Assembly: GCA_032718475.1 (NCBI GenBank)
Contig: JAUCBJ010008532.1
Span: forward strand, 17,608-81,607
Length of the DNA: 64,000 nucleotides
Reading direction: 5' to 3'
Origin: Nemertoderma westbladi
Taxonomy: Eukaryota > Xenacoelomorpha > Nemertodermatida > Nemertodermatidae
The translations under genes and the position numbers were made by a program. The notes under the pieces are model-generated. The model was not told where the DNA came from, ran no database searches, and saw only the letters and a list, made by a program, of their open reading frames with translations. This document shows, one piece after another, positions 1-11,700 of this stretch; the stretch's first letter is position 1; each line of letters begins with the position of its first letter.

Positions 1-439
1 AATTCAGTAATTGCGTTTTACGAAATTACCTTTATATCAATAATTAATATGGAGATTTTCATATTTTAGGAACTTTATTTACCCCCGCGAATGCTGCGAA
101 ATGGAGATAAACTACCGAACATCCCAGATTTTACGAAAACAGAAAACATAGCCACAGCTGCGATAGAACTTGTTGATAAAATGAATAAGTTTTCAGGTAA
201 TACTCTATTTGTATCAAAATTATAAAACAAAATATTAGAAATTACAAATGTCATATTTAAATAATATTGGTAATATCGTCCAATTTTCATTTCCAAGACA
301 ACTAGAACCTTAATGAATATGTTTATCAAGTATTCGTAAACTGATTCATACTGCTTCCTTAGTCGAGGACGGCGACAGTTCCAGAATTTCGTTTTATATT
401 CGTTTGTTTTCAATTATTACTAATTAACTTACAGGGTAT
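1..439. other. AT-rich sequence without recognised gene
   Basis: The only reading frame here is a short minus-strand one of about 110 codons with low-complexity hydrophobic content. It resembles nothing I know. I see no splice-bounded exon or repeat. Confidence 0.5.
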
Positions 440-540
440 TTATGATTATTATTATTTTTGGAGGTCGCCAGAGAAACACGGTAGGATCGAACTGCCGACC
501 TCCACTTTGCATGTCTGACGCTCTGCCTATGTGGCCCTGG
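440..540 (-). repeat. tRNA-derived SINE or tRNA pseudogene
   Basis: Read on the minus strand from 540, the sequence looks like a tRNA. An A-box-like stretch (TAGGCAGAGCGTCAG, 529-515) is followed at normal tRNA spacing by a B box (GTTCGATCCTAC, 492-481). The first bases CCAGGG can pair with CTCTGG downstream as an acceptor stem. It is followed by an AAT-rich tail (about 460-440), the usual 3' end of a SINE. The anticodon-loop position would read TGC. Stems carry mismatches, so a working tRNA gene is unlikely. A tRNA-derived SINE is the better reading. Confidence 0.6.
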
Positions 541-1936
541 AATTACTGTACAACCGGATATGTTCAATGTCAGCTACTGTATTTACGTTCTTATCTCATT
601 CCAACAGTATAATTATTAATCACATGCCGCCACTTTTCTTAACTTTAGCTATATCTGTACTGTCAATCATAGTATGATTGATACATCGCCCAAGTTCTTT
701 AAGAGTCCTGGCGGTAACAGTAACGTACTGTAGTTTAAATTGTATTAATAGATTCTATTTTGCACCGGTAGATGGCGGTTTACTTTCGATTTGGAAAGAT
801 TTGATGTGCTCATGGCAGAGCAGAGAGGTTGGATTCAAATTGATGAATGATCTCTTTGGGAACAACAAAGAAGTTCTAAAGGATCTCGTATTGTTGGCTG
901 GAACAATAATCAAAACATGTCTCATATGATCTGAAGATATTAGTGAAATGGCGGTGGGTGTGGGGATGGGATTATATATCTCGATCAGCCAAAGTATTAT
1001 CGAACGGGTTAATAATAATAATAATATTTATTTATAACGCGCAACACAACAGATCCAAATTGACATTGGCTTTAAAATTGTATAAGTCGCATCACAAATA
1101 AAGATTCACCGATAAAAAATAATGAAGGTCTTGAGGATTAAACGAGTTTTGTTTGTATTCAGTATATTATACTGTACATTTAAAATGTACATACAGTAAT
1201 TAGACAGTATTATGATGATTTTCAATTAAAAAATTGGAAGAATGTCAAGACCATTGAGTAAAATTTCAAACAATTTGGTTAAAAAATGACGGAAACGTCG
1301 TGGTCAAAAACGAGAAATAAAAATTCCAAGTAGGCCTATAATGCATTTAAATTCCAATCTTCCCGCGCTAAATTTTCGGTCTCTATACTATACATGTATG
1401 TCTTTTAATATGTAATAATTATTAATAGTAATTTTGTATGTTAATAAGGATGCACATTCTGTAGCTGATCTAGATTTTCGTGGTCGGTGATTTCATGCTT
1501 GGCAAACACTAGTCTATCTTTCTGCTGTCTGTCGGTCGGTCTGATGTCTCTGCCTGTTGGTATGCCTGTCAACATGGTACTGCACTGTACTGTATAATAC
1601 GAGGTCGCTGATTTAATTTCCGATGTCAATTTTGATATTTGACAAATTCTAGTCTCTCTATCTTTCATGAAACACATTTTTTCGGAAACATAATGTTAAT
1701 TTGATTGAAATGAAAACATGCCATAGTTAAATCTTAAATCGCGATCCAAAACGAAACATGATGAAACGTAATAACGTAATAACTTCATATTCGGATTTGA
1801 ATTCTGCATTACAATCAAACAAAAAGTTTCTTGCTGTTTTTGGCCTAAAAATGTGAACGACCTCATCCCTTACTCTTAATTATTTTTAATGGCAACCCCC
1901 GGTGACGCGCTTTCTCATTTTTTCCATCACGGGTTA
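541..1936. other. Non-coding stretch, no gene recognised
   Basis: This is AT-rich sequence with a short TAA microsatellite near 1009-1027. Frames at 678-929 and 1441-1677 have no recognisable content and are not supported as genes. Confidence 0.5.
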
Positions 1937-2332
1937 ACATGATTTAAAAGTTGTCTTCCAAACCAGCTGTAGGCTATCCTCCCTTTTCCCGTATACAAGG
2001 ATCAGATTCCTGAACACATACGGTCGGGTGTTGTGTACCATTATAATTATGGAAGCTGCGATGCTTCTTACGTTGGACGCACTGTACGCCACCTGGCTAA
2101 ACGTGTTGAGGAACACACTGGCTTTCTGTACAACTCCGGAAAATTCTCCCGCCGAAAAAATTCTTCTATCTTTGAACACTCCTCCACCGCCGATCATCCC
2201 ACGTTAAAAGAAAATTTCAGCATCTTATCAACATCCCGTAACCTGCGCGAACTTCTCATTAAAGATACTTTGTTCATTAGGAAACTTCGCCCCACTTTAA
2301 ATGACCAAACCACTTCAACTTTCCTTTCCCTA
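1937..2332 (+). pseudogene. Penelope-like element, GIY-YIG endonuclease end (frameshifted)
   Basis: The plus strand encodes the C-terminal part of a Penelope-like retroelement protein. A first frame (about 1940-1994) gives a VVFQTSCRLSSLFP-like stretch. After a small indel near 1995 a second frame gives KDQIPEHIRSGVVY, then a Cys-containing loop and YVGRTVRHLAKRVEEH. That last stretch is the GIY-YIG core with its conserved Tyr, Gly, Arg and His/Glu. The end RKLRPTLND is typical of these proteins. The reverse transcriptase is absent, so this is a 5'-truncated, dead copy. The frame stays open to 2536, but the part after about 2330 looks like random read-through. Confidence 0.8.
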
Positions 2333-2525
2333 CTGTACTTCCCTGATACTGTATATCCCCCCCCCCCCCGCCCCTACCCCACGTACTGCCTTATTCGTGT
2401 ACCGGTAGGTCCTGACCTTCTTACTGGACTGTCTTATACTATCCGCTCTGTTGTTCATGTGGTACTGTACACGCCTTCCATATTCAAGATTCCCCGTACT
2501 TACAGTAGTTGCAATTTAAGCCTCA

Positions 2526-2745
2526 TGCGAATTTAGTTCCAATGGAAACGAATTTAGTTCCAATTTTGGCGAATTTAGTTCCAATTTAGGCGAACTTAGT
2601 TCCAATAACTGGAGAAAAACAAAAACGAATTTAGTTCCAATTGATGCGAATTTAGTTCCAATGGATGCGAACTTAGTTCCAATGGATGCGAATTTAGTTC
2701 CAATGGATGCGAACTTAGTTCCAATGGAAACGAATTTAGTTCCAA
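2526..2745 (+). repeat. 18-bp minisatellite, array A
   Basis: Direct repeats of an 18-bp unit (core GAATTTAGTTCCAATGGA, with GAACTTAG variants), partly diverged at the left and interrupted near 2610-2630. The 18-bp period keeps frames open on both strands, so the minus-strand frame here is an artefact of the repeat. Array B downstream carries the same unit in the opposite orientation. Confidence 0.9.
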
Positions 2746-3218
2746 AGGGGCGAGCCACGTAGTTGGCGAATAATCTGTTTAATGACACTATTAAGAGGTT
2801 GGTTAAACAATAATTGTAAATAACTAACCCAAAACGGCCAACCTCCTAACGAAAACAATTTTATCCCAAACAACGCCCAAGCTCATAACCCAAACTACGC
2901 CCAACCTCCTAACCCAAACAACGCCCATCCACCTAAACCGAAACAACTAGTAAATATTGTATTTGGTGTGGTAAATGGCACAATGTGCATGACTTGAGTA
3001 TATAATACTACAGACTCAGTCAGTCAGTCTCAGTACACTCGTGATTAATATATAATTCAAAATGTGTAATTATACATTTAATAATAATTCGTTTTTTATA
3101 AATGACGGAATGGTTTTACAATTATTTACAATTATTATTGAGCCTGACCCACCCCAAATACTGGCAATACGCAATAGGCTTCGCCTACTACGTGGCTATC
3201 CCCACGATTGAAACTTTG
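2746..3218. other. Spacer between opposed minisatellite arrays
   Basis: About 470 bp with a loose tandem motif (CCAAACAACGCCCAACCTCCTAA, shown here only as a degenerate theme) around 2830-2945 and AT-rich sequence after that. No gene is seen. The two flanking arrays could pair as hairpin arms around it. Confidence 0.6.
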
Positions 3219-3594
3219 AAACTAAGTTCGTACCCATTGGAACTAAATTCGCTTCCATTGGAACTAAATTCGCACCCATTGGAAATAAATTCGCTTCCAT
3301 TGGAACTAAATTCGCTTCCATTGGAACTAAATTCGCTTCCATTGGAACTAAATTCGCTTCCATTGGAACTAAATTCGCTTCCATTGGAACTAAATTCGCT
3401 TCCATTGGAACTAAATTCGCTTCCATTGGAACTAAATTCGCTTCCATTGGTTCGTTTTGATATTCTGGGATTGGAACTAAGTTCGCCTCGATTGGAACTA
3501 AGTTCGCTTTGTAAAATTTATTTTGGAACTAAATTCGTTTCAATTGGAACTAAGTTCGCCTTTGAAAATGTGCGATTGGAACTAAGTTCGTGCT
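3219..3594 (-). repeat. 18-bp minisatellite, array B (inverted)
   Basis: Long, mostly perfect run of the unit CATTGGAACTAAATTCGC, the reverse complement of array A. The central part, about 3285-3445, is nearly uniform. Units beyond 3450 are diverged. The apparent 169-codon plus-strand frame (LELNSLP repeats) and the 83-codon minus-strand frame (MEANLVP repeats) come from the 18-bp period. I do not call them genes. Confidence 0.9.
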
Positions 3595-5740
3595 ACCATA
3601 GGGCCTATTAAATTACTGTACAACCTTTTTTGCACACTAGCAACACCCGTTATTTGGTAAATTGTTTTTTTGTATTGTTATTGCAATCTTCACCAGCCTT
3701 ATTATTCTATTTTGTATTTAGTGCCGGTACTGTCTTTCACTAATTTTCAGGTATTTGTTTTTGCTTTTACAATGATTATTGTTAAATAAACCGAAACGTC
3801 AGCTGTTTTTTATAATCTTGATTTCTCAAATCATGAGGTTTAAGTTATTTGCGATTTTTATTGTTTCCTTTTATATAGTATGTTGTCTCATCCCAATAAA
3901 CATCACATTATTTACCGTATATTATGAAGAAAAGAGTGCGATAAAAAGAATCTTAGTAAATACAGTAGGCCTACTACTGTATGTGTTTATAGAAAGAAAC
4001 AGAAATGAGACTGAAAAACTACACATTTATATTTCATTACATATTCAATTTACCCAATACCCAAGCCAATTAAAATAATATTATAATTATATTAATTTTC
4101 ATTTCGAATTTTATTATAAGATAATTTGTAACTTATTTATTTAAATGAGAAAGTTTAGCGGCGCGAAAATTATAAAAATAAATAATTATAATAGGAGTTT
4201 AATGTACAATGAACTGTACGCACATATATTATTATTCTAAAACTTTATATCATAAAGTCTTACACTGCTTGACAATCTAAAAACAAGGGCAACTACTAAT
4301 ACTGTTAAAATATTATAATAAAATTTACGTATAATATCTTTATTAACGTACTTCATGGCGTAGGCCTACTACACAGTAGTTAAATTAAATGCAAAAGATT
4401 TCAGTTTGATTTGATTTTAATTGCCAAAGGTGGTCGGGGGGGGGGGGGGGGGGGGTAGTGTCACAGGGCGTCAAATCGAATTTTGGTTTATGTTGAGTAG
4501 CAACATCACAGTCTGTAATACAGCAATACAGCGCGGTGGTCACTGAATTAACATCATCACTAATCGAAACGAAAGGGGAAAGTATTTTTATATGTTAAAA
4601 GATGAATACCTGATCGGCCTACTGACTTGATACCGGTACTACCGGTACAGGTATACAACTTTGGTGATGATCCTAAACTGTCTGACCTGAATGTAGTGCG
4701 AGTGCAAGATACAGTTTGTGCGAGTAGTGCCTGGAAAGCACCAATATCGAGACGTTTGGGAAATTCCTCAAACAGAAATGTTTTATGGTAAATGTTTATT
4801 TTCGGAAAACGTCAGATCCGAAGTCAGGGAGTAGCAGTTTGTGAGGAAGGAAGCATAATGAAACTGTTTTGAGTTTATGTTAATGTACCGGTAGATCAGT
4901 AGGCTACTTTAGCATTCATTTAAAGTAGTAAAAGTAAGTAGTGATCAGAATATTTTATTGAAATGTAACTCTACCAGCCTACACAGATACCGTAATGAGT
5001 GACTACTGTATGAGCAGGAGCTGCCTACTGGAGATGAAAATGTTTCAAGGTTAGTTTTTCAAGAGTTATTTTTGTTTTAATAATTCGTACTATACTGTCG
5101 AGACAGGGGAGAAACTGGTTTAAATTATCAATTTAGAAAAAGGAGCAGGTTACTGTGGTTATTCTAACCAAAACAATAAACGAAACTCAATATAAGAGGT
5201 TACAATTTTATACTGTATTTGGGAGTAATCAGCTGTTATTTGCGTCGATTTTCCCCTGGAAAGAGATTAATTTTTATTGCTGCGAAAGTCCGCCCTTATC
5301 TGACTTTGTCACAGTAAACCACTAAAGAAAGGTCAAAAAAGATATTGTTGCTACTGTAATCTTATTGCTATATTTAGTAAATTGTAAATAAATATTACAC
5401 TATTGTACAAATAGTTATTATAGAATTACAGTACATAGATAAGATGACGATTCTGCATAAAGGCTGAGAGTCAATAGTTATACTGGAAGATGCAAACAAC
5501 AACAAAATATTAATAAATCAGTCAATGTCAGTAAGTTCGTATGAAAGAAAGGCATCAACTCTCTCCATTATAATAAATTATAAAAAGGTTAATTTCTAGT
5601 TTAAACAATGACAATGTTTGCAAAATAAACGTCGTAAAAAACAACCCGATATAACAATACAGTATACTGTATATCGCGTCCCAAAGTGGCGAGCTTAAAT
5701 AGCCGCGAATATAGCTAAACCTCGGAAAAACAGTGCGAAC
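3595..5740. other. AT-rich intergenic stretch with one G homopolymer
   Basis: No supported gene. A run of 20 G lies at 4436-4455. A partial match to the GGAGCAGGTTA repeat family found at 28-30 kb is visible near 5145-5200. Frames at 3779-4078 and 5555-5761 are unremarkable. Confidence 0.5.
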
Positions 5741-5746
5741 TTTATT
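5741..5746 (-). terminator. Poly(A) signal AATAAA of the Wnt gene
   Basis: TTTATT on the plus strand reads AATAAA on the minus strand, about 100 nt after the Wnt stop codon at 5845-5847. The spacing suits a short 3' UTR. The assignment is inferred from position. Confidence 0.5.
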
Positions 5747-5844
5747 GCCACTGGAGCACACCGGGTAAAATATAAAAGATATTTTCGTATTTACATTAAG
5801 TTTCGCCCAAATTCTATCGGCGTAATCGAATCAATAGAGTCCCG

Positions 5845-6054
5845 TTATATACATTTGTGTTCTTTCTGCGTCCGCGTGCAGGTCTGACATTCAACCTCGC
5901 AACACCACTTGAAAACGCATTTGCACCGTTCTTGTACTGTGACTGTGTGTTCTGTATGGCCCCTACCGCAGCACAAATGATCGCAGGCGTCATTCTGTGA
6001 AACTGCAGTTCCTGTGCCGTTGCAAGTTCTTCCAACAGTTCCCAGGTAAGTTTT
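5845..6054 (-). CDS. Wnt family ligand, last coding exon
   Basis: This exon encodes the C-terminal cysteine-rich domain of a secreted Wnt ligand, which binds Frizzled/LRP receptors. The 69 residues contain the family signature in order: GTVGRTCN, then CDHLCCGRGH, then ERCKCVFKWCCEVECQTC, and a final Cys two residues before the TAA stop. All cysteines expected in this region are present. The splice acceptor (CACTATAG before AAAACTTACC) and phase 0 agree with the upstream exon at 6528-6695. Joining them gives FCDRDKK followed by KTYLGTVGR, as in other Wnts. The subtype is uncertain: GTVGR and DFC-x-RD recall Wnt10, WCC-x-VECQ-x-C recalls Wnt9. Upstream exons were not found in the window. Confidence 0.93.
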   Translation of the reverse strand, partial: KTYLGTVGRTCNGTGTAVSQNDACDHLCCGRGHTEHTVTVQERCKCVFKWCCEVECQTCTRTQKEHKCI

Positions 6055-6527
6055 CTATAGTGATAAAATAAAGTTAGGAGCGTGTAGTTAGGAATAATAA
6101 TAATAATTTTTTGCATAAATAATAGTCCTAGAAGTTGATTCTGAAAAACAATTGTTCTGTAAAAAAAAACTTTCCTTTCTTAAAAAAACTTTTCTGTATC
6201 ATTTTTACAAATTTTTTGGTAAACTTTAATACACCTAAAAAGTAAAAAAAGTGTCCCAATTCAAAAAGTAAAAGACGAATGAAGCAAGAAACAGATGACA
6301 TTACCTCACGATCTATCTGTCTGTAGGCAGTTACCGGTACTGCAAAAGCCATATGGTCTGGCTTAATGGGTACCTGGGCTTCTGGTAGTGAAGTAAAATG
6401 GAGGATTAGATCGTGATGAGTGTGCCAACGATTCGAGTAAGACTGCTCCAAGCAAGCTAGGTAAAGCCATCAATTGTTTTCATACGAATAAATTTTATTT
6501 AATGTTAAATATTTTGGTTAAAATTAC
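6055..6527 (-). other. Last intron of the Wnt gene
   Basis: A 473-bp intron bounded on the minus strand by GTAATT (donor, ending the exon ...GACAAAAAG) and CTATAG (acceptor). Frames inside it, including 6128-6451, are not needed to join the two Wnt exons in phase and show no Wnt-like content. Confidence 0.8.
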
Positions 6528-6695
6528 CTTTTTGTCACGATCGCAGAAATCGGAACTGCTATCGAAGTAAACGAGTCCTTGTCTGGAGGGAGGTGAATCG
6601 AAGTTGCTAATCGGCTGTAGTTGGACGTGCCGAGGACGAAGGGTACCGGTAGACGCAGCTGTGTTACCCATTCTCACATGGGAAGCTGACTGGAA
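6528..6695 (-). CDS. Wnt family ligand, penultimate exon
   Basis: A 168-bp exon of exactly 56 codons, phase 0 at both ends. It is preceded by a good acceptor (pyrimidine-rich, TACTTGCAG) and followed by donor AAG|GTAATT. The product runs from FQSASHVRMGN through a short variable loop to FDSPPSRQGLVYFDSSSDFCDRD. It matches the Wnt stretch between the lipidated hairpin domain and the C-terminal cysteine knot (the classic DLVY...SPDFC motif). Only 33 bp separate this exon from an LTR-like repeat that starts at 6729. Earlier exons, with the palmitoylated serine loop, are not recognisable in the window. They may lie beyond the inserted elements, making the gene longer than the window. Confidence 0.9.
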
Positions 6696-6728
6696 CTGCA
6701 AGTAGAAAATCAAAATTACAAAATCAAA

Positions 6729-7569
6729 TGTTGTTGTGTTCCCATTTTCGCCATAACACCGGCTTTTTGGGAAGAACTCTAGTAAAACTGCTTAAATTAT
6801 CGAAAGTATAAACTGTTACCTCACTCATCAAATCTAACTATCGATCAATCTAATCAATCAACTTAACTATTAATCATATTGTTTGTACTGTTATTTACTG
6901 TCAGTTATTAATTGTACCTATTTGTTGATGGAAATATTGCTCTTTGGATAATACGGATAAATCACCCAAATTTCCCAATTTTCTTGATACACTACAGGTT
7001 AGAGAGACCGGCTATACATAACAATTGCGATTTATATTAATGTGGTGTGTATTGAATCCAATGTTATTTAGCAGACCCTACGTGAGTCAATTGCTGCTCT
7101 CTTTATGTGTGATCAAATATACTGACGGTCGGCAGAATAGTGTGTATGATTGTGATTGGTAACAAAGTATTTCCTAAAGAATACGCTTTATACTTTAATC
7201 ATAAGCAGTATCGTTGCGTTTTAGTATAAGTCTTAGTTCTGTTTAAATAGATAAAGCGCCACGTCCTAAAGGAACTGTTAATATTTCCCGAAAGCCAATA
7301 ATATCTGTCAGAAATTAATTATTAACGATCTATCGAATAATACAGTAAGTTTACACTGCAACCTTACACTGCAATAATACAATTTAAGCATCCGAATTCA
7401 GTCTCCCGGGTGTAGATCCATCAGGTGAATGATCGCGCATGGGCAGACTTCGGCTAGTGTTTTGCGTATTAGCATAAAATATTGTCGTATGCTAAAGTGG
7501 TTTTAATTAACTAAAAGACATATAAATTTTGGCAGGTTAAACTGCTAAAGGTCTTCAAAAGCGCGAACA
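6729..7569 (+). repeat. LTR-like direct repeat, left copy
   Basis: Begins TGTTGTT and ends GCGCGAACA, giving the TGTT...AACA ends expected of an LTR. It matches 16230-17060 over its full length with scattered substitutions and small indels (several percent by eye). A third diverged, inverted copy lies at 52979-53630. A TATA-like stretch (GGCTATACATAAC) sits near 7010. Read with the BEL/Pao frame at 8706 it would be the 5' LTR. No clean target-site duplication was found: a possible AATCA occurs at both outer ends but offset by 1-2 bases. Confidence 0.7.
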
Positions 7570-8705
7570 GTAACAGTTTATAATCTTATTGCAGTAGGCA
7601 ATAAGGTTGCAAAATACCGTAGTGACTGGTAAAACTGAACCGGTGCTTCTGTAGGTCAGTAGGCCTAACTGTCATCACCGGTACTGGTACTGCTGTACAA
7701 GTACATTTAGTATTATTCGATTTTGATTATTGTATACCGGTAGGCTGTTTAAGAGATTAGGGACTGTACGTACACCCCTTGTTTCTTTTGGAGCTTACTT
7801 ATTTCTGTCGGTTTTATTTCCTAGTAAGTTAATATTGAGCTGAAGACGTGTAAGTCTGCTCAGATTGTTCAAATAATTGTAGGCTGAACTGCTGTCTGAC
7901 TGTGTTGAGTTTGGAGAGATTACGGCGTGTGTAGAGTTTGTCTGATAAAGTGCCGTTAGTAAGTTGGGGCAGCCATATGCGGTAAGGTCAATCCCCTCTT
8001 AAAGAATAAGTCGTACTACCGTGTTAGAACGCATACTAACTAACAGTTTCAGAGTCTGCATATACTGTAGTTTATTTAGGCTTGATCGTAGTCTGCCAGT
8101 GTTTTAGCCTGTGTTTGTTTGTGTAGTCTGTTCAGATACCGTAATAGTTATTACTCAGATATTTTGTAGGCTAGATTGTTGTCTAGCTATTTTTAGGTCT
8201 GAAGGGATTGCTGCGTGTGTAGAGTTGGTCTGATAAAGTGCCGTTAGTAAGTTGGGGCAGCCATAAGCTAACCCTAAAATATTCAGAAATTCAATTATTC
8301 TAAAAATAATTGATAATTGACATACCGGTATTTACCATAGGCTTATTATATTTATTTCTATAAATTTGAGCTGAAATCATACCGGTACTCTGTAATTAAT
8401 TCTAGTAATAATTATACTTATATATACTATAAGTGTCAGCTGTATACCGGTATTCACGATAGGCCTATTATATATTTATATATATTTGTGCTAAATTTAT
8501 ATACCGGTACTCTGTGACAAATCTAGTCTGTAATCATACTTATATATATATTATAAGCATACCGGTATTCTAATATATTATATATATATCACGCTACACT
8601 GAGCAGCAGTATCGGCAATTAATTATTAGGCTAACGGTGATACTGAATTACTAGACTTACTTTGACTGTATTTGTAGCCGTAGGCATTCAACTGTGTAAA
8701 CAAAC
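7570..8705 (+). other. Leader between LTR and Gag frame, with internal duplications
   Basis: Two blocks are duplicated here. A ~75-bp segment (GTCTGATAAAGTGCCGTTAG and flanks) occurs at about 7895-7980 and 8195-8270. A ~120-bp AT-rich segment around ATACCGGTA occurs at about 8320-8440 and 8445-8565. No gene is present. It is the untranslated leader if 6729-17060 is one element. Confidence 0.6.
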
Positions 8706-11700
8706 ATGGCTGACACAAGGCAAACTCTGTCAGATAGTCTCCTAGAAACAACAGACTGTTTCTCAGATCAAAGTGTAGAGAATCCCAGACCGAGGTCTGA
8801 AACCCCTCATACTGTAAGAAGGGCAACCCCTGCAGTGGTTGTATCAGAACCTAGGTTGGTAGAAGCGATTTCGCATTTTGCGAAGTTAGTGAAGCGCCGT
8901 TGGTCTGCCATAGGCACTCGGGCCCAAGTCAAGCGGGATCAAGAAGAAGCTATAAAACAGCAGCAACCTCCTAGCCAAGAACCTAGTTCTCAGCGGCCCG
9001 ATAGCTCCAGTAGTTCGGATACTGTTGAGCGGACGCCCGAACGCGGAGCGAAGATGGCGGATATGGTTTATGATGAGCGGCCAACCTATGAAGAATCAAC
9101 CGACGCCACTTCTTCTCAAGTGGAAAGCGAGGTGGAAAGCGAAGTGGAAAGCGAATTAACAGCAGCAGAGAAGCCGCGAACTAGAGACGCCATTGACATA
9201 TATCTGTCAGACTATCAGCGATTCATAGGAGACGAAGAGTTGAGGAGACGACTGTCTGGACTTCGCCCTAATAGTGAAGGAACCAAGCTTGTGTTGGACG
9301 CAATCGATGCGGAAATGTTAGCTGCAGAACAAGCTAAACGTGATGAAAAACTCCGCCTCGTTAGAGTCCAAGAAGAACAAATAAAGAAAAGAAGGATAGA
9401 GGAACAAAAGGCGGCGGCTATGGCGGCGGCTATGGCAGATGCAGAAGCAGAAAGAAAAGCAGCAACGGCGGTGGCTATGGCAGATGCAGAAGCAGAAAGA
9501 AAAGCAGCAACGGCGGTGGCTATGGCAGATGCAGAAGCAGAAAGAAAAGCAGCAAAGGCGGTAGCAAAGGCAGTGGCAGAAGCAGAAAGGAGAGCATCTG
9601 AGCAGACTACCCAACTGGAGTTGGAGAATCTGCAAGAGACACAAGACAGTATAAATAAACAGTTTACTGCTAATCAAATGCAGATGATGAGAAAATCTAC
9701 TCCCAAGCGCCAGGGATACACATCCTCGGAGGAAGGCGATACTACCGATCCTGAAGGCGGAGGAAATAGATCTCATCTAAGTAGGCGTAGAAAAACATAT
9801 TACCGTCGCAAATTGCCTGATTTGCCCCCAGCTGTTAAAAGACAGCTAACTAGCACAGATTTAGGTAGTGCAGAACCCATAGAACAATTTATCCAGGTCA
9901 AAAGACTCCCTACTATAGTCGATGAACCTGAAATAATTAGGCCTGTAGTTCCCAAAGTCACTTCTGTGCTAGAGACCCCTACACTTCCAGAGCTTAACTC
10001 TAAATTCCCTTTACATAGCACTACACTGCCTGTACCCGGTGGAACAGTCCATGCAAATACCCCTGTCCAGATAGCAGAGAGAGAAATCAATAATTTGTCT
10101 CCCGTCGTCCCGCGTCAGCCCGCTACTATGTTGGCGACTCCCGCTTCGGCGGTTGAGTGGGTGGAAGAGGGACGGCGGGGGATGAATCTCCTGCTGGGAC
10201 AGATGCAGGAGACTGTCCACCAACTTAAGGGAACAGTGAGGGAAGGTAGAGCAGAGTTGCAAGAAGTGCAGCAAAGTATCGCGCTAGAACGCGACAAATT
10301 AGTCAATATACAAAAAGGCATACCAATACCTCCTGTAACATTGTGTCAACCTGTTAGGTCTGAAGTACTACATGCGCAAGGTGTGGAGCCTACACGCATC
10401 TATACTGCTAGTGAAGTTGAAACTCCTATAGCAAACCCTATTAAGGGTGATTATAGACCTGTTATTAATGATATTCCCTATAGACCTGATAATGATCCGA
10501 GAAATTTATATACCGATAATTCGATATTAAATAACACGATGGTCCAAGAAAGCTTTACGCGTCAGATGGCTAGAACAGAAGCCCGCCAAGCGGTCAAAGT
10601 GGGAGAGATCGTCAAATTCAATGGAGATGAGATGAAATGGTTACCTTTCAATGAATATTACAAAGATAGCATACAGAACTCTGTACTATCTAACGGAGAG
10701 AAACTTAGATTCCTCATCAAGTGCTTGGAAGGACCTCCCAAGTTAATGGCGTTAAAGTTTATTGGACATCCAGATGGATTAAGACAAGTTTGGGATACAC
10801 TAAACATCAGGTATGGTAACAAGGATAACATAGCTAAGTATTTGTATGCAAAATTAGTAGCCCCCCGACACTTCCTTAGTAGCGAGATTATAGAGTTTTC
10901 CGATGAAATTCAAGAGATCTGTAGACAACTGGACTGGTTAGGTAAGTCGCATGAATATCAGAGTTCCATGGTTATTGGAGCCGTAGTCTCTACTTTACCA
11001 AAGGGTGGAGTATGTACACGCTGGGACAAGAAAGTGTTGTACATGAATGAACAACAACGACGAAGTCCTACCATGGCTGATCTCATGTCTTTCTTAGATA
11101 GTGAAGTAAAATTACAACTCATAAGGCAGTCCAGAGAGAAAACATCGGAAAATAAGGTAAGTGAGAAACCCGTTTCTAGGAGAAGGATAATACCAGTGTG
11201 TTATACTGACGACGGCGAAAGCCAAGCTTCTCAAGAAGAGGACAGCGGGAAAGACACAGCAAAATCTTACTATGACAACAAGACCTATAAAGACGTAAGT
11301 AAATACAAGTCTCGAACCAGTGACAGGAGAGAACAGGTAACAACAACTCCTCCTACGTCTCCTAAGAGAATTCACGGAAGAAAGCCCGAAGAAAGAACGA
11401 GAGTGCAGAACGTTAACCAAGTTAAGGTGAGTAACATCAAACCAAAATGTGCGCTGTGCGACGGGCCCCACCGTTTGAGTGCGTGTGCTGAATTTCTAAA
11501 GAAATCCCCTGTAGACAGACGTACAGTCCTGTGGAATAAGCGGCTATGCTATAATTGCCTCAGATCAGGACACCAACGGCGAACCTGTTACTCCGACGTA
11601 AAGTGTGCAAAGTGTGGCGCGAAACATCACATCTTGTTACACAGTGAGTTCGAACGAGACAACCCGAGTCAGGTAAGTGAGCCCGAACTACATGTCCAAT

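Noticed and set aside
2333..2536. C-terminal extension of the first Penelope-like frame
   Set aside because: Past RKLRPTLND the family normally ends. The remainder crosses a C run and minisatellite edge and looks random.
3196..3611. Open frames encoding LELNSLP and MEANLVP repeats
   Set aside because: An 18-bp repeat keeps every stop-free frame open. There is no start context, and the same happens on both strands.
6128..6451. Minus-strand frame between the two Wnt exons, with plausible splice signals
   Set aside because: The Wnt exons join in phase 0 without it and reproduce the family pattern. Its residues match no part of Wnt.
9318..10321. Minus-strand frames opposite the BEL Gag gene
   Set aside because: Shadows of the Ala/Glu repeat region and Gag codons. 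No independent motif.
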